From contig NZ_JAGSND010000001.1 of NCBI RefSeq assembly GCF_018128545.1, positions 296,153 to 360,152 on the forward strand: a stretch of DNA of 64,000 nt. The letters run 5' to 3'. A model generated the notes under the pieces. That model was not told the origin of the DNA. It did no database searches and worked only from the letters and a program-made list of their open reading frames with translations. Position numbers and translations under genes: made by a program. This DNA is from Sinanaerobacter chloroacetimidivorans (lineage in GTDB: Bacteria > Bacillota > Clostridia > Peptostreptococcales > Anaerovoracaceae). Shown here piece after piece: positions 9,203 through 18,015 of this stretch (positions are counted from its first letter, which is position 1; each line of letters starts with the position of its first letter).

Positions 9203-10537
9203 ATGAAGATCTATATTGAAACATTAGGCTGTGCTAAAAATGCTGCAGATTCTGAAATGGCGGCAGGAATCCTGGAAGATGCCGGACACACCATTGTAAA
9301 GAATCCGACGGATGCCGAGGGGATTTTAGTCAACACCTGCGGCTTTATAAACGATGCGAAAAAAGAATCCATCAACAGAATCTTTGATATGACAGAATAT
9401 AAAAATCATGGCGGTCTTCTTATGGTATCAGGCTGTTTATCTCAGCGATACGGAGAAGAACTCTATAAGGAAATGCCTGAGGTAGATATTTTTCTCGGTG
9501 TAAACGACTATTCGAAGCTGCCGGAAATCATAAGCAGCCATATTGCAGGACAGCGACAAAAGCATTTCAGTTCCTATGAAAAGGGATTTCTGGAAACTGG
9601 ACTGAGAAAAACAGAAGTTTCGGCATACAGCTCCACCATAAAAATAGCGGAAGGATGCAATAATGTCTGCACCTATTGTGTCATTCCTTCCATTCGGGGA
9701 TCATACCGCAGCAAAAGAATGGAGGATGTTCTGAAAGAGGCTGAAATGCTGGCTGAGAACGGATGCAGGGAACTGATACTCATTGCTCAGGACGTTACCG
9801 CGTACGGAAAAGATATCTACGGAGAATTTCGGCTGGCGGCTTTGCTGAAAGAGCTGTGCAGGATAGAGAACCTTCGCTGGATTCGTCTTATGTACTGTTA
9901 TGAAGATCGCATCACCGATGAGTTGATTCAAGTCATGGCAGAAGAAGAAAAAATTTGCCATTATATTGATATCCCCATTCAGCATGCCAGTGATAAAATT
10001 CTGAAAGCCATGAACAGACGTTCTACCAAAGCCTCTATTAAAAATACGATTTCCCGCCTGAGAAATGCCATGCCGGATATCCATATCAGAACGACCTTGA
10101 TAACAGGATTTCCCGGAGAAACAAAAGAGGATTTTCTAGAACTGGCTGAATTTGTTGAAGAAATGAAATTTGAACGTTTGGGGGTATTTTCCTACTCAAA
10201 AGAAGAAGGAACACCGGCTGCAAAGATGAAAGGTCAGGTTCGGGAAGATACAAAACAGAAACGAAAAGAAGCACTGATGACCCTGCAGCTTGACCTGTCA
10301 CTGCAGACCAATCAGAGCAAAATCGGAACGGTACTTGAGGTCCTTGTGGAAGAGCAGGAAGAAGACGGAAGCTATATCGGAAGAACCAGATATGACGCTC
10401 CGGAAATTGATAATTCCGTTTTATTTACGGCTCAAAAGGGTTGCAACCCCGGAGATCTGGTCTATGTGAAAATCATTGATGCCTTCGATTATGACTTAGT
10501 GGGAGAAATGGAGGAAACCTATGAATCTGCCAAATAA
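9203..10537 (+). CDS. rimO: Ribosomal protein uS12 methylthiotransferase RimO
   Basis: Radical-SAM enzyme adding a methylthio group to the conserved aspartate of ribosomal protein S12. 444 residues: N-terminal UPF0004 domain with cysteines for an auxiliary cluster (TLGCAKN, NTCGF, SGCLSQRY), radical-SAM CxxxCxxC at Cys152, Cys156 and Cys159 (GCNNVCTYC), and a C-terminal TRAM domain. The CVIPSIRG sequence after the cluster separates RimO from MiaB (which has IVPYTRG). It follows ftsK by 8 bases and overlaps pgsA by 17 bases, a translationally coupled unit. Confidence 0.95.
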   Translation: MKIYIETLGCAKNAADSEMAAGILEDAGHTIVKNPTDAEGILVNTCGFINDAKKESINRIFDMTEYKNHGGLLMVSGCLSQRYGEELYKEMPEVDIFLGVNDYSKLPEIISSHIAGQRQKHFSSYEKGFLETGLRKTEVSAYSSTIKIAEGCNNVCTYCVIPSIRGSYRSKRMEDVLKEAEMLAENGCRELILIAQDVTAYGKDIYGEFRLAALLKELCRIENLRWIRLMYCYEDRITDELIQVMAEEEKICHYIDIPIQHASDKILKAMNRRSTKASIKNTISRLRNAMPDIHIRTTLITGFPGETKEDFLELAEFVEEMKFERLGVFSYSKEEGTPAAKMKGQVREDTKQKRKEALMTLQLDLSLQTNQSKIGTVLEVLVEEQEEDGSYIGRTRYDAPEIDNSVLFTAQKGCNPGDLVYVKIIDAFDYDLVGEMEETYESAK

Positions 10538-11048
10538 GCTTACACTCCTTAGAATAATATTGATTCCTGTGTTTATAATAGTTCTTATGACCGGATACTA
10601 TTATATTTCTGCCGTAATTTTTATAGTTGCTTCTGCAACCGATGCGTTGGATGGTCATATTGCAAGAAAGTATAATCTCATTACAAACTTTGGGAAAATT
10701 ATGGATCCTCTGGCGGATAAACTGCTGGTAGTTTCCGCTTTAATTTGTCTTGTAGAGCTGGGAGATGTGGCCGGATGGATGGTCATTGTCATTCTGGCAA
10801 GAGAATTTACGGTGACAGGACTCCGTGCCGTTGCAGCCGCACAAGGCATTGTTATCGCTGCCGGATGGTCAGGTAAGATTAAAACCGTTCTTCAGATGAT
10901 TGCAGTTCCCGCTCTGCTGTTAAAAAACTGGCCTTTTGTATATGTCGGTATTCCCTTTGCAGACATAATGCTTTGGGCTTCCGTTATCATGACCATTGTA
11001 TCAGGAACAGAATATGTAATAAAAAATAAACAAGTATTCAAAGCTTAA
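10521..11048 (+). CDS. pgsA: CDP-diacylglycerol--glycerol-3-phosphate 3-phosphatidyltransferase
   Basis: Membrane enzyme making phosphatidylglycerol phosphate. 175 residues, about five membrane helices, with the CDP-alcohol phosphotransferase signature D-x2-D-G-x2-A-R-x8-G-x3-D-x3-D visible in DALDGHIARKY and GKIMDPLADK. The ATG at 10521 lies inside the end of rimO, preceded by GGAGGAAACCT. rimO-pgsA-cinA-recA is a common Firmicutes order. Confidence 0.95.
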   Translation: MNLPNKLTLLRIILIPVFIIVLMTGYYYISAVIFIVASATDALDGHIARKYNLITNFGKIMDPLADKLLVVSALICLVELGDVAGWMVIVILAREFTVTGLRAVAAAQGIVIAAGWSGKIKTVLQMIAVPALLLKNWPFVYVGIPFADIMLWASVIMTIVSGTEYVIKNKQVFKA

Positions 11049-11145
11049 AGGGATCTTTATAAGCCGTTTGCCATTCCCCTTGTATTCGGGTTTGGTTTTG
11101 GCGGGGGATTCACAACGAAAAAATACAAGAAAGAAGTGTTATTTT

Positions 11146-12393
11146 ATGAAATCAGCAATTTTAAGTGTTGGAACCGAATTATTATTTGGGCAAATTACAA
11201 ATACAAATTCCGTATATCTCTCCCAGCAGCTCAATTTGCTTGGAATTGATGTGATGTATCATTATACGGTAGGGGATAATCCTGAAAGACTGGCGGAGAT
11301 GATCCATCAGGCTTTTACAGATTGTGACCTGATCATTACCACTGGGGGGCTGGGACCGACTCAGGATGATTTAACCAAAGAAATTGCAGCAGAGGTCCTG
11401 CATGACGAGCTGGTTCTCCATGAACCTACTTTAAGGGAAATTGAAAGTTTCTTTAAAAAAGTAAACCGTGAAATGACTGAAAATAATAAAAAGCAGGCCT
11501 ATATTCCGTCCAGAGCCGTCATGTTTCATAATGATGCAGGCACGGCGCCCGGCTTTGCTCTGGAGGAAAACGGCAAGACCATCATTTGCCTGCCCGGGCC
11601 TCCAAGAGAAATGACAAGACTGTTTGATCTTCAAGTGAAACCTTTCCTGGAAAAAAAGTCTCAAAGCGTGATTTACTATAAACAGCTTCGAACCTTTGGA
11701 ATCGGAGAATCCGCACTGGAGACGGAACTTCAGGAATACATTGACGGTCAGACGGATCCGACCCTGGCAACCTATGCAAAAGAAGGCGAGGCTTGCTTGC
11801 GTATTGCTTCCAAGAGACGCACCCTGGAAGAAGCCAAGGCTGCCGTTGAAGAAATGATTGAAAAAGTAAATAAAAAAGTAGGTCAGTTTGTCTACAGCTA
11901 TGATGATGAGAACCTTTATGAAGTAGTCGGAAAAAAACTAATGGAACATAAGATCTCTATTTCCAGTGCCGAATCCTGTACCGGCGGTTTATTTGCGCAG
12001 ACTTTGACCGAAGTTCCGGGCATATCCGCAGTATTTGACAGAGGCTTCATTACTTACAGCAATCAGGCCAAGATTGAAGAACTTGGTGTAAAACCTGAGA
12101 CCTTAGAAAAATTCGGGGCGGTCAGCGAAGAGACTGCAGTAGAAATGGCAGAGGGACTGAAAAAGGTTACCAAAAGCAGACTTTGCATCTCAGTGACCGG
12201 AATTGCAGGTCCGGATGGAGGAACCGAGGAAAAACCGGTTGGGTTGGTTTATATCTGTGCCATTTTGGATGAAGTGAAAGTATCCAGGGAATTCAGAATC
12301 AGAAATACCAGCAGAAAATGGAACCGGAATTATACCTTGCTCTGCATGCTGAATATTGTCAACAAATTGCTGGATGAAAATCTATCTTCATAA
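11146..12393 (+). CDS. cinA: CinA family protein (competence/damage-inducible, NMN amidohydrolase type)
   Basis: The start at 11146 gives MKSAILSVGTELLFGQ, the usual CinA N terminus; 26 upstream in-frame codons are ignored because they lack both homology pattern and a ribosome site. The resulting 415 residues contain an N-terminal MoaB/MogA-like domain (TGGLGPTQDD near residue 65, CLPGPPREM near 148), a linker domain, and the C-terminal CinA domain (SSAESCTGG near 270, VTGIAGPDGG near 350) that deamidates nicotinamide mononucleotide in characterised members. It stands upstream of recA, its usual neighbour, but a terminator and separate promoters divide them here. Confidence 0.92.
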   Translation: MKSAILSVGTELLFGQITNTNSVYLSQQLNLLGIDVMYHYTVGDNPERLAEMIHQAFTDCDLIITTGGLGPTQDDLTKEIAAEVLHDELVLHEPTLREIESFFKKVNREMTENNKKQAYIPSRAVMFHNDAGTAPGFALEENGKTIICLPGPPREMTRLFDLQVKPFLEKKSQSVIYYKQLRTFGIGESALETELQEYIDGQTDPTLATYAKEGEACLRIASKRRTLEEAKAAVEEMIEKVNKKVGQFVYSYDDENLYEVVGKKLMEHKISISSAESCTGGLFAQTLTEVPGISAVFDRGFITYSNQAKIEELGVKPETLEKFGAVSEETAVEMAEGLKKVTKSRLCISVTGIAGPDGGTEEKPVGLVYICAILDEVKVSREFRIRNTSRKWNRNYTLLCMLNIVNKLLDENLSS

Positions 12394-12417
12394 TTGACCT
12401 TAAACTTGATTTCTAAA

Positions 12418-12450
12418 AGGAGCTTTGCCGTATGCAAGCTTCTTTTTTAT
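12418..12450 (+). terminator. Intrinsic terminator after cinA
   Basis: An imperfect stem (GGAGCTTTGC against GCAAGCTTC, loop CGTAT) runs directly into TTTTTT, 25 bases after the cinA stop. Confidence 0.7.
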
Positions 12451-12600
12451 CGAATAGGAAATATCGTTTCCTGTTCGATAAAAAGAGGGAGTGCAGAGGG
12501 GCCCGCCCTCTGCCGTTAAGGAGGGTGCTCAGGCCGCTTTGCGGCCGCCGAAGGGAACCATAGCCTTTTGCCCCAAGCTTGCTTCGGCAGTTCGACAGAA
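12446..12600. other. GC-rich structured non-coding island between cinA and recA
   Basis: No gene seen. The stretch holds nested inverted repeats: a long stem TTTTTATCGAA-x-AGGAAA / TTTCCT-x-TTCGATAAAAA (12446-12484), GCAGAGGG/CCCTCTGC (about 12492-12512), CGGCCGC/GCGGCCG with a TTT loop (about 12533-12549), and an outer pair GCCGAAG/CTTCGGC reaching about 12595. Its G+C is clearly higher than its neighbours. It could be a non-coding RNA, a mobile miniature repeat or a folded leader. Confidence 0.5.
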
Positions 12601-12606
12601 AGTGAT

Positions 12607-12697
12607 TTACAAATACCTTGTTATATGGTAATATATTACATATAGTAAGGGGATCAGGGAGGTTAAAATGAAAGAAGTTTTTATAAATAATACTTGA
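12607..12697 (+). other. Promoter plus a 9-codon open frame just upstream of recA
   Basis: TTTACA near 12607, a 17-base spacer and TAATAT form a plausible promoter. A strong ribosome site (GGGAGG) then precedes ATG at 12668, but the frame encodes only MKEVFINNT before TGA at 12695-12697, which overlaps the recA -35 box. It is either a leader peptide or the stump of a lost gene. Confidence 0.35.
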
Positions 12698-12741
12698 CCC
12701 TGAAAGGGATTTATATTATCATGAAATTAGAACAAATGTTC
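12694..12741 (+). promoter_or_regulatory. recA promoter with SOS (LexA) box
   Basis: TTGACC at 12694-12699, 17-base spacer, TATCAT at 12717-12722. A perfect Gram-positive SOS box GAAC-AAAT-GTTC sits at 12730-12741, over the expected transcription start, so LexA binding would block recA transcription. The lexA gene itself is not in the window. Confidence 0.8.
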
Positions 12742-12795
12742 TGATTTCCTATGACATATTTTTTATTTAATAAAAAAACAGGGAGGATTCCATAA

Positions 12796-13839
12796 ATGGC
12801 AATAAATAAAGAAGATAAAGAAAAAGCTTTGGAAGCAGCGATGCTGCAAATACAGAAACAGTTTGGCAAGGGCGCCATTATGAAGCTCGGCAGCGAAGAA
12901 GCCAAGTTAAATATAGAGGCGATTCCAACCGGAGCAGTCAGTATTGATATCGCCACAGGAATCGGAGGGATTCCAAGAGGAAGAATCATCGAAATATTCG
13001 GACCTGAATCCTCCGGTAAAACCACACTTACTTTACATATCATAGCGGAAGCACAGAAAATGGGAGGCAAGGCGGCTTTTATTGATGCAGAACATGCATT
13101 GGATCCGGAATACGCCAGAAATCTGGGGGTTGATGTAGATGAGCTTCTGGTATCACAGCCGGATACAGGCGAACAGGCTCTTGAAATCTGTGAAATGCTG
13201 ATAAGAAGCAATGCCATCGATGTGGTAGTCATAGACTCTGTTGCTGCTTTGGTTCCAAGGGCGGAAATTCAGGGGGAAATGGGAGACAGCCATGTTGGAT
13301 TGCAGGCCCGGTTAATGTCACAGGCGCTTAGAAAGCTTGCAGGTGCTGTAAATAAGTCCAATACTGCCGCTATTTTTATCAACCAGCTTCGTGAAAAGGT
13401 TGGCATTATGTTTGGGAATCCTGAAGTAACTACCGGGGGAAGAGCATTAAAATTTTATGCTTCCATGCGTCTTGACGTAAGAAAAATTGAGAGCATCAAA
13501 TCCGGAGACGCGGTATTGGGAAGCAGAACCAGGGTTAAAGTCGTAAAAAACAAGGTTGCACCGCCATTTAAACAGGCAGAATTTGATATCATGTATGGCC
13601 AGGGCATATCCAAAGAGGGAGACTTGCTGGATTGTGCAGTAGAAGCGAAAATCGTCGATAAAGCCGGATCCTGGTACAGCTTTAACGGAGATCGTATCGG
13701 ACAGGGACGTGAAAATGTGAAAAACTTCCTACTGGAAAATAAAAACATTATGGATCAGATCGAAGAACGCCTCATGAGCAGTATCCGAAATACCAAATCG
13801 ATGAAGGTAGACGAGGACGGCGTCATCATAGAAGACTGA
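12796..13839 (+). CDS. recA: Recombinase A
   Basis: DNA strand-exchange protein and co-protease for LexA cleavage. 347 residues, ATG at 12796 with GGAGG upstream. Walker [10 protein letters not shown] at 69-77, the catalytic/Walker B region [15 protein letters not shown] near 140, the L1/L2 DNA loops ([19 protein letters not shown] and the TTGGRALKF region), and an acidic C terminus ([10 protein letters not shown]) are all present. No recX or rny follows; the next gene begins after a strong hairpin. Confidence 0.98.
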   Translation: MAINKEDKEKALEAAMLQIQKQFGKGAIMKLGSEEAKLNIEAIPTGAVSIDIATGIGGIPRGRIIEIFGPESSGKTTLTLHIIAEAQKMGGKAAFIDAEHALDPEYARNLGVDVDELLVSQPDTGEQALEICEMLIRSNAIDVVVIDSVAALVPRAEIQGEMGDSHVGLQARLMSQALRKLAGAVNKSNTAAIFINQLREKVGIMFGNPEVTTGGRALKFYASMRLDVRKIESIKSGDAVLGSRTRVKVVKNKVAPPFKQAEFDIMYGQGISKEGDLLDCAVEAKIVDKAGSWYSFNGDRIGQGRENVKNFLLENKNIMDQIEERLMSSIRNTKSMKVDEDGVIIED

Positions 13840-13897
13840 TTTTCTCGCTTATAAACTTTAAATAATAGTGATAAATATATAAATTTTAAATGTATAG

Positions 13898-13940
13898 AAG
13901 CAATAAAAGCAATCCTATGGCAGGATTGTTTTTATTGCTT
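13898..13940 (+). terminator. Hairpin after recA
   Basis: A near-perfect 19-bp stem (AAGCAATAAAAGCAATCCT against its complement at 13922-13940, loop ATGGC) 58 bases past the recA stop. The U-rich tract is inside the 3' arm, not behind it. Confidence 0.65.
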
Positions 13941-14000
13941 CATGGAAAATTATTAGCTTGACAGCCAAACTCTTTCATAGTAATCTAATAATGAAATCAA

Positions 14001-14017
14001 TTTGATATTTTATCAAA
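14001..14017. promoter_or_regulatory. GntR-type operator 1 (upstream of the regulator gene)
   Basis: Palindrome TTTGATA-TTT-TATCAAA, 34 bases before the regulator start. The same core occurs at 14720-14736 and 14803-14819 and I saw it nowhere else in the window, which points to autoregulation. Confidence 0.7.
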
Positions 14018-14050
14018 TATCAGGAAGCAAAAGGAAAAGGGATATTATTT

Positions 14051-14698
14051 ATGGTATATTTGACAAAAGCGGAATATATTTATCAAATGCTGAAGGATGA
14101 CATCATTGACGGCAGCCTGAAAGCAGGAGAACGAATTGTAATCTCGGATGTTACAGCGAAATATAAAGTAAGCCCTATGCCGGTAAGAGAAGCAATTACA
14201 AAGCTTGAGAAGTACGGATATGTGGAAATGGAACCCCATATCGGTGCAAGAGTTTCCGCAATGGATTTTAATAAGATTAAAGAAATTATATTATTAAGAA
14301 CAGAAATCGAGCCCCTTGTGGCAAAATTGGCAGTTCCGTATATTGATGATAAATTAATTTCCGTATTGGAGAAACTTCTTGAAGATATGGAACAGGAGAT
14401 GAATCTCGGAAATAAAAGCGCATACGAAAAATTGAATAAAGAATTTCATAACAAAATTTATGAAAAAAATCCTTATCCCTATATTAATGAATTGGCAACC
14501 GAGTTATGGAGCCGGTCTGAGGTTTCGAAGATGATTTTCAGCAAAGTGTCTGACCGAATGCAGAATTCTCTGGCAGAGCATAAGCTATGGCTGCAAGCCA
14601 TCAAAAACCGTGATGCTGAAGAAGTCAGCCGTATTGTAAAAAAGCATAAAGTAAATGCATTTAAGGAACTTATTGAACTGATAGACGAAAGAGAATAA
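14051..14698 (+). CDS. GntR family transcriptional regulator, FCD (FadR) subfamily
   Basis: 215 residues. Residues about 5-70 are the winged helix-turn-helix (YIYQMLKDDIIDGSLKAGER then SPMPVREAITKLEKYGYV) and residues about 80-210 are an all-helical FCD ligand domain. Regulators of this class usually sense small carboxylic acids and control their catabolism. Identical operator palindromes before this gene and before the following six-gene cluster suggest it represses both itself and that cluster and is released by the substrate. The ligand cannot be named. Confidence 0.88.
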   Translation: MVYLTKAEYIYQMLKDDIIDGSLKAGERIVISDVTAKYKVSPMPVREAITKLEKYGYVEMEPHIGARVSAMDFNKIKEIILLRTEIEPLVAKLAVPYIDDKLISVLEKLLEDMEQEMNLGNKSAYEKLNKEFHNKIYEKNPYPYINELATELWSRSEVSKMIFSKVSDRMQNSLAEHKLWLQAIKNRDAEEVSRIVKKHKVNAFKELIELIDERE

Positions 14699-14712
14699 AG
14701 CCTTTCGTCTTG

Positions 14713-14743
14713 CCAAATATTTGATATTATATCAAATATTTGG
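14713..14743. promoter_or_regulatory. GntR-type operator 2, 31-bp palindrome
   Basis: Perfect dyad of two 14-base arms (CCAAATATTTGATA and its complement) around TTA. The inner core TTTGATA-TTA-TATCAAA matches operators 1 and 3. It lies 14 bases past the regulator stop, so as RNA it would also form a hairpin, but no U-run follows. Confidence 0.65.
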
Positions 14744-14802
14744 TATCGGATTCAATTAAATTATTAAGTTATATAATATATTATATATTTTTTTAAACTT
14801 GA

Positions 14803-14819
14803 TTTGATATTTTATCAAA
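14803..14819. promoter_or_regulatory. GntR-type operator 3 at the catabolic operon promoter
   Basis: TTTGATA-TTT-TATCAAA, identical to operator 1, followed by a further half-site ATATCAAATC. It lies after an A+T-rich promoter-like stretch (TATAATATATTATATATT, 14772-14789) and 48 bases before the first gene, a position suited to repression. Confidence 0.7.
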
Positions 14820-14866
14820 TATCAAATCAAAACCAGATGAATCAACTTAATTTACAGGAGGGAAAA

Positions 14867-15763
14867 ATGTCTATCATTGATCAGTTAATGGTTGGTGCTG
14901 TTGATATGCATCAACATCTTGGACCATCCGTAATACCAAGGGCATTAGATGTTGTGGAAGGTGCTTTAGAAGCGGAAGCTGCCGGAATGAAAGCAATTCT
15001 TATCAAAGATCATCAGTTTCCGAGCATGGCTTCCGTGGAGATTGCCAAAAAAAGCCTAACAAAGGATACTTCTCTGCTCATTGCTTCCAGTTTGGTACTG
15101 AATCATGAGGTTGGCGGTCTGAATGTTGCCGCTGTAGAGACGGCCATTAATATGGGTGTGAAAATGATTTGGATGCCAACCATTTCTACAGAAAACCATC
15201 ATGTGGAACATGAAAAAGGAGGATTGAAATTCCCGGCATCAAAGAAAAAAATAGAGACCCTTCCAAGAAGCTATATTCCTATTTTAAATGAAGAAGGAGA
15301 GTTGACGTCAGATTGTGTGTCCGTTTTAGAAATTATGGCAAAGGATCAAAGTGTTGTTTTAGGAACAGGTCACGGCAATGTTCAAGAAATCGATGCCATC
15401 ATACAAAAAGCACTTTCTCTTGGGGTTCATAGAATTGTTGTCAATCATCCGACTTATATGATCAATGCGGATATAGAAAAAATGCAGGAATGGGGATCCA
15501 AAGGCGTCTATATGGAATTCGGGGCTTGCACCTGCGACCCGATTTCAAGCATTTGTAATGCTAAGGTCAGTGATACCGTAAAGACTATCCGGGCAATCGG
15601 GACAGAACATGTCACGCTGGCATCTGATTATGGTCAGGTTGGAAATCCCCATCCTGTAGAAGGCTTGAAACATTTTGGAGAATTATTGTTGGATCAAGGT
15701 TTTTCCGTGGAAGAACTGGAGCAGATGATGAAAATGAACCCATCTAAGGTTATGGGTATCTAG
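14867..15763 (+). CDS. DUF6282-type metal-dependent hydrolase (amidohydrolase-like)
   Basis: 298 residues from ATG at 14867, chosen because CAGGAGGG precedes it; 21 upstream in-frame codons overlap the operator. The N-terminal VDMHQHLGPS supplies an HxH metal pair as in amidohydrolases. HEVGG, GTGHGN, VNHPTYM and ASDYGQ later in the chain are plausible further metal ligands of a TIM barrel. It is the first gene of a cluster with a cupin, an aldolase and a TRAP importer, so it likely opens or hydrolyses the imported acid. The substrate is unknown. Confidence 0.75.
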   Translation: MSIIDQLMVGAVDMHQHLGPSVIPRALDVVEGALEAEAAGMKAILIKDHQFPSMASVEIAKKSLTKDTSLLIASSLVLNHEVGGLNVAAVETAINMGVKMIWMPTISTENHHVEHEKGGLKFPASKKKIETLPRSYIPILNEEGELTSDCVSVLEIMAKDQSVVLGTGHGNVQEIDAIIQKALSLGVHRIVVNHPTYMINADIEKMQEWGSKGVYMEFGACTCDPISSICNAKVSDTVKTIRAIGTEHVTLASDYGQVGNPHPVEGLKHFGELLLDQGFSVEELEQMMKMNPSKVMGI

Positions 15764-15777
15764 AAGGAGGAAAAAGA

Positions 15778-16113
15778 ATGATTAATAGCGGAAATTGGAG
15801 AGATTTAAAGGAAGTAGCACTAAGGGAAGGAGTATCCAGGAAGGCTTTTACCGGGGAAGGCGCTACTCTTGCAACGAATTATTTTACGCCTGGTCATACA
15901 CCAATGCCGCATAGTCATATGCACGAACAAATTGCTTTGATCCTGGAAGGAGAAGCTGAATTCCACGTTGGAGATGAAGTGGTGAAACTGTCGGAGGGTG
16001 GCTTTGTGGTGATTCCGCCTCATGTTGAGCATTATCTTCAGGTTGTGGGAGAGAAAAATGTTGTCAATATGGATGTCTTCACTCCGAAAAGACCGGAATA
16101 TGTGGAAGATTAG
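15778..16113 (+). CDS. Cupin domain protein
   Basis: 111 residues, a single small double-stranded beta helix. PHSHMHEQ (44-51) and PPHVEHY (80-86) supply the usual histidine and glutamate metal ligands; GEAEFHVGDE and EGGFVVIPP are the typical cupin strands. It follows the DUF6282 gene by 14 bases with AAGGAGG. Stand-alone cupins in catabolic operons are often isomerases or ligand-binding proteins; which one applies here is open. Confidence 0.85.
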   Translation: MINSGNWRDLKEVALREGVSRKAFTGEGATLATNYFTPGHTPMPHSHMHEQIALILEGEAEFHVGDEVVKLSEGGFVVIPPHVEHYLQVVGEKNVVNMDVFTPKRPEYVED

Positions 16114-16124
16114 AGGCTGTACAA

Positions 16125-16889
16125 ATGGTAGGAATGAAAGCACTGATTCGGGAAAGGCCTTTATTTGGCACCTTTGTGAAAACCACAAGTCCTGAAATCG
16201 TAGAGATGATTGCTTTGGCGGGATTCGATTTTATTCTGATCGATACGGAACATTCCCCCTTTACCTACGGACAAGTCAAGATGCTGACTTCCATAGCTCA
16301 GGGGATGGGGATGAAAGTCGTTGTAAGGCCCCCGGATTTTTCAAGAAGCAATCTGCAATACTCTTTGGATCTGGGAGCGGACGGTGTTCAAGCCCCGCAG
16401 CTGTATGACGAAGAGGATGCAAAAACCATTGTATCTCTATGTAAATATCAACCCATTGGAACGAGGGGAATCACATTTTCTCATCGAGCCAGCCAATATG
16501 GCTTTTGTGACAGTAAAGCCTATGTGGACGCTGCCAATCATAATGTAATGATCAACGTACATATTGAAACCCGTGAGGCATTGGAACGGGTAAATCAGAT
16601 AGCGGCGATAGAGGGAGTGGACTTGCTGTTTCTAGGACCTGCGGATCTGTCTTACTCTTTAGGCTGTGACAGTGATATCATTGCCGGTGGTCTGAAAGAT
16701 GCTTTTTTATCGATTAAAAATGCAGCACAGAAGCATGGGAAAATGGTAGGAACCCTTATTAACAGTGAAGAAAAATTAAAATTCTGTTTGGATCATGACG
16801 TAAGGTTTATCGTTTGGGAAACGGATTTGAGTATGTTAAAAAAACAGTTGGAGTCAGTAGTCAATATTATTCAATCTCATTATAAATAA
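16125..16889 (+). CDS. HpcH/HpaI family class II aldolase
   Basis: 254 residues, metal-dependent pyruvate aldolase fold. DTEHSPF (40-46) includes the catalytic His43; GADGVQAPQ, NVHIETREALE and FLGPADLS supply the metal-binding Glu and Asp and the phosphate/carboxylate loop typical of 2,4-dihydroxyhept-2-ene-1,7-dioate or 2-keto-3-deoxy-sugar-acid aldolases. It probably splits the carbon skeleton of the imported acid into pyruvate plus an aldehyde. Confidence 0.9.
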   Translation: MVGMKALIRERPLFGTFVKTTSPEIVEMIALAGFDFILIDTEHSPFTYGQVKMLTSIAQGMGMKVVVRPPDFSRSNLQYSLDLGADGVQAPQLYDEEDAKTIVSLCKYQPIGTRGITFSHRASQYGFCDSKAYVDAANHNVMINVHIETREALERVNQIAAIEGVDLLFLGPADLSYSLGCDSDIIAGGLKDAFLSIKNAAQKHGKMVGTLINSEEKLKFCLDHDVRFIVWETDLSMLKKQLESVVNIIQSHYK

Positions 16890-16916
16890 TAAAATGACAC
16901 TTAGGAGGAGAAAAAA

Positions 16917-17945
16917 ATGTTAAAAAAATCTTTAAGCCTATTGCTGGTATTAGCTCTGGTGCTGGCTGCCGTTACAGGCTGCGGGAGCAAAGCCGGAAAC
17001 GGAGACGAAAAAGAAGCCGGTACGGAAGGGCAGACTTATACCTTAAGATTGGGTCATGTTACCCAGGTAACCCATCCGTTCCATATCGGAGCACAGAAAT
17101 TTGCCGACAAAGTAGCAGAAAAAAGCGATGGCAGAATTACCGTAGAATTGTTTCCTGCCAGAGCATTGGGTGATGACAGGGAGCTTCTGGAACAGGTTAT
17201 GAATAATACTCTGGACATGGGAGTCATTTCCGGCCCTGTGTTCAGTGCCTATACTCCTGTTATTGATACCCTTCAGCTCCCTTTCATGTTAAATACATAC
17301 GAAAAGGAACTGGCTGCAGTGCAGAGTGAGGAAATGAGTGCAATTTTAGATTCTTTAAACCAGTTCAATCTGAAAGGCCTTGGTGTATTTGAAGGCGGTA
17401 TGCGTCACCTGGCTAACGCAAAAAAACCGATTCAGACTCCGGAGGATCTGAAAGGATTAAAACTGAGAGCGACACAGAGTGATCTGGTATTAAAAATTCT
17501 GACCGCTTTAGGTGCAAACCCGACTCCAATGGCTTACGGTGAAGTCTATACCGGTCTGCAGACGAAGGTAATTGACGGTGAAGAAATCAATTTAACATCC
17601 ATCAGCTCCGAGAAACATTATGAGGTATTGACCAATGTAACAGAAATGGGCTTGTTCCCGTTCCCGGGTATCTGTGTAATGAGTCAGGCAAAATTTGACT
17701 CCTTATCGGAAGAAGACCAACAGATTATTACAGAAGCAGCCAATGAAGCAATGATCGAGTTGTTAGGTGAGCTGCCATCCATAGATCAAACTGCAGTTGA
17801 AAATATTACAGCAAACAGCAGCGTTGAAATCCTCACTACAGTAGACACAGCACCATTTAAAGAAAAAGTCATGGGCATCTATGATGAATATACTGCAAAA
17901 AATCCTTTGATTAAAGATTTTGTAGAAATGGCTAAGGGCCTGTAA
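16917..17945 (+). CDS. dctP: TRAP transporter solute-binding lipoprotein (DctP family)
   Basis: 342 residues with a lipoprotein signal peptide ending at Cys22 (AAVTGC). The body is a DctP-fold receptor; MRHLANAKKPIQTPEDLKG includes the conserved Arg that binds the ligand carboxylate, and YGEVYTGLQTKVIDGEEN-like sequence follows. It captures a carboxylate outside the membrane for DctQM. An intergenic hairpin separates it from dctQ, which may let the receptor be made in excess. Confidence 0.93.
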   Translation: MLKKSLSLLLVLALVLAAVTGCGSKAGNGDEKEAGTEGQTYTLRLGHVTQVTHPFHIGAQKFADKVAEKSDGRITVELFPARALGDDRELLEQVMNNTLDMGVISGPVFSAYTPVIDTLQLPFMLNTYEKELAAVQSEEMSAILDSLNQFNLKGLGVFEGGMRHLANAKKPIQTPEDLKGLKLRATQSDLVLKILTALGANPTPMAYGEVYTGLQTKVIDGEEINLTSISSEKHYEVLTNVTEMGLFPFPGICVMSQAKFDSLSEEDQQIITEAANEAMIELLGELPSIDQTAVENITANSSVEILTTVDTAPFKEKVMGIYDEYTAKNPLIKDFVEMAKGL

Positions 17946-17967
17946 GGTAACATATAGTTGAAATGAT

Positions 17968-17996
17968 AGGCTGCCATGGTTGTTGCCGGGCAGCCT
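17968..17996 (+). other. Intercistronic hairpin between dctP and dctQ
   Basis: AGGCTGCC at 17968-17975 and GGCAGCCT at 17989-17996, loop of 13 bases, no U-run. Such stems usually protect the upstream transcript and raise receptor over membrane-subunit levels. Confidence 0.6.
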
Positions 17997-18015
17997 AAAA
18001 TTAGGTGGTGAATCA

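Noticed and set aside
14804-14866. Longer start for the DUF6282 gene
   Set aside because: It would begin inside operator 3 and has no ribosome site; ATG at 14867 has AGGAGGG.
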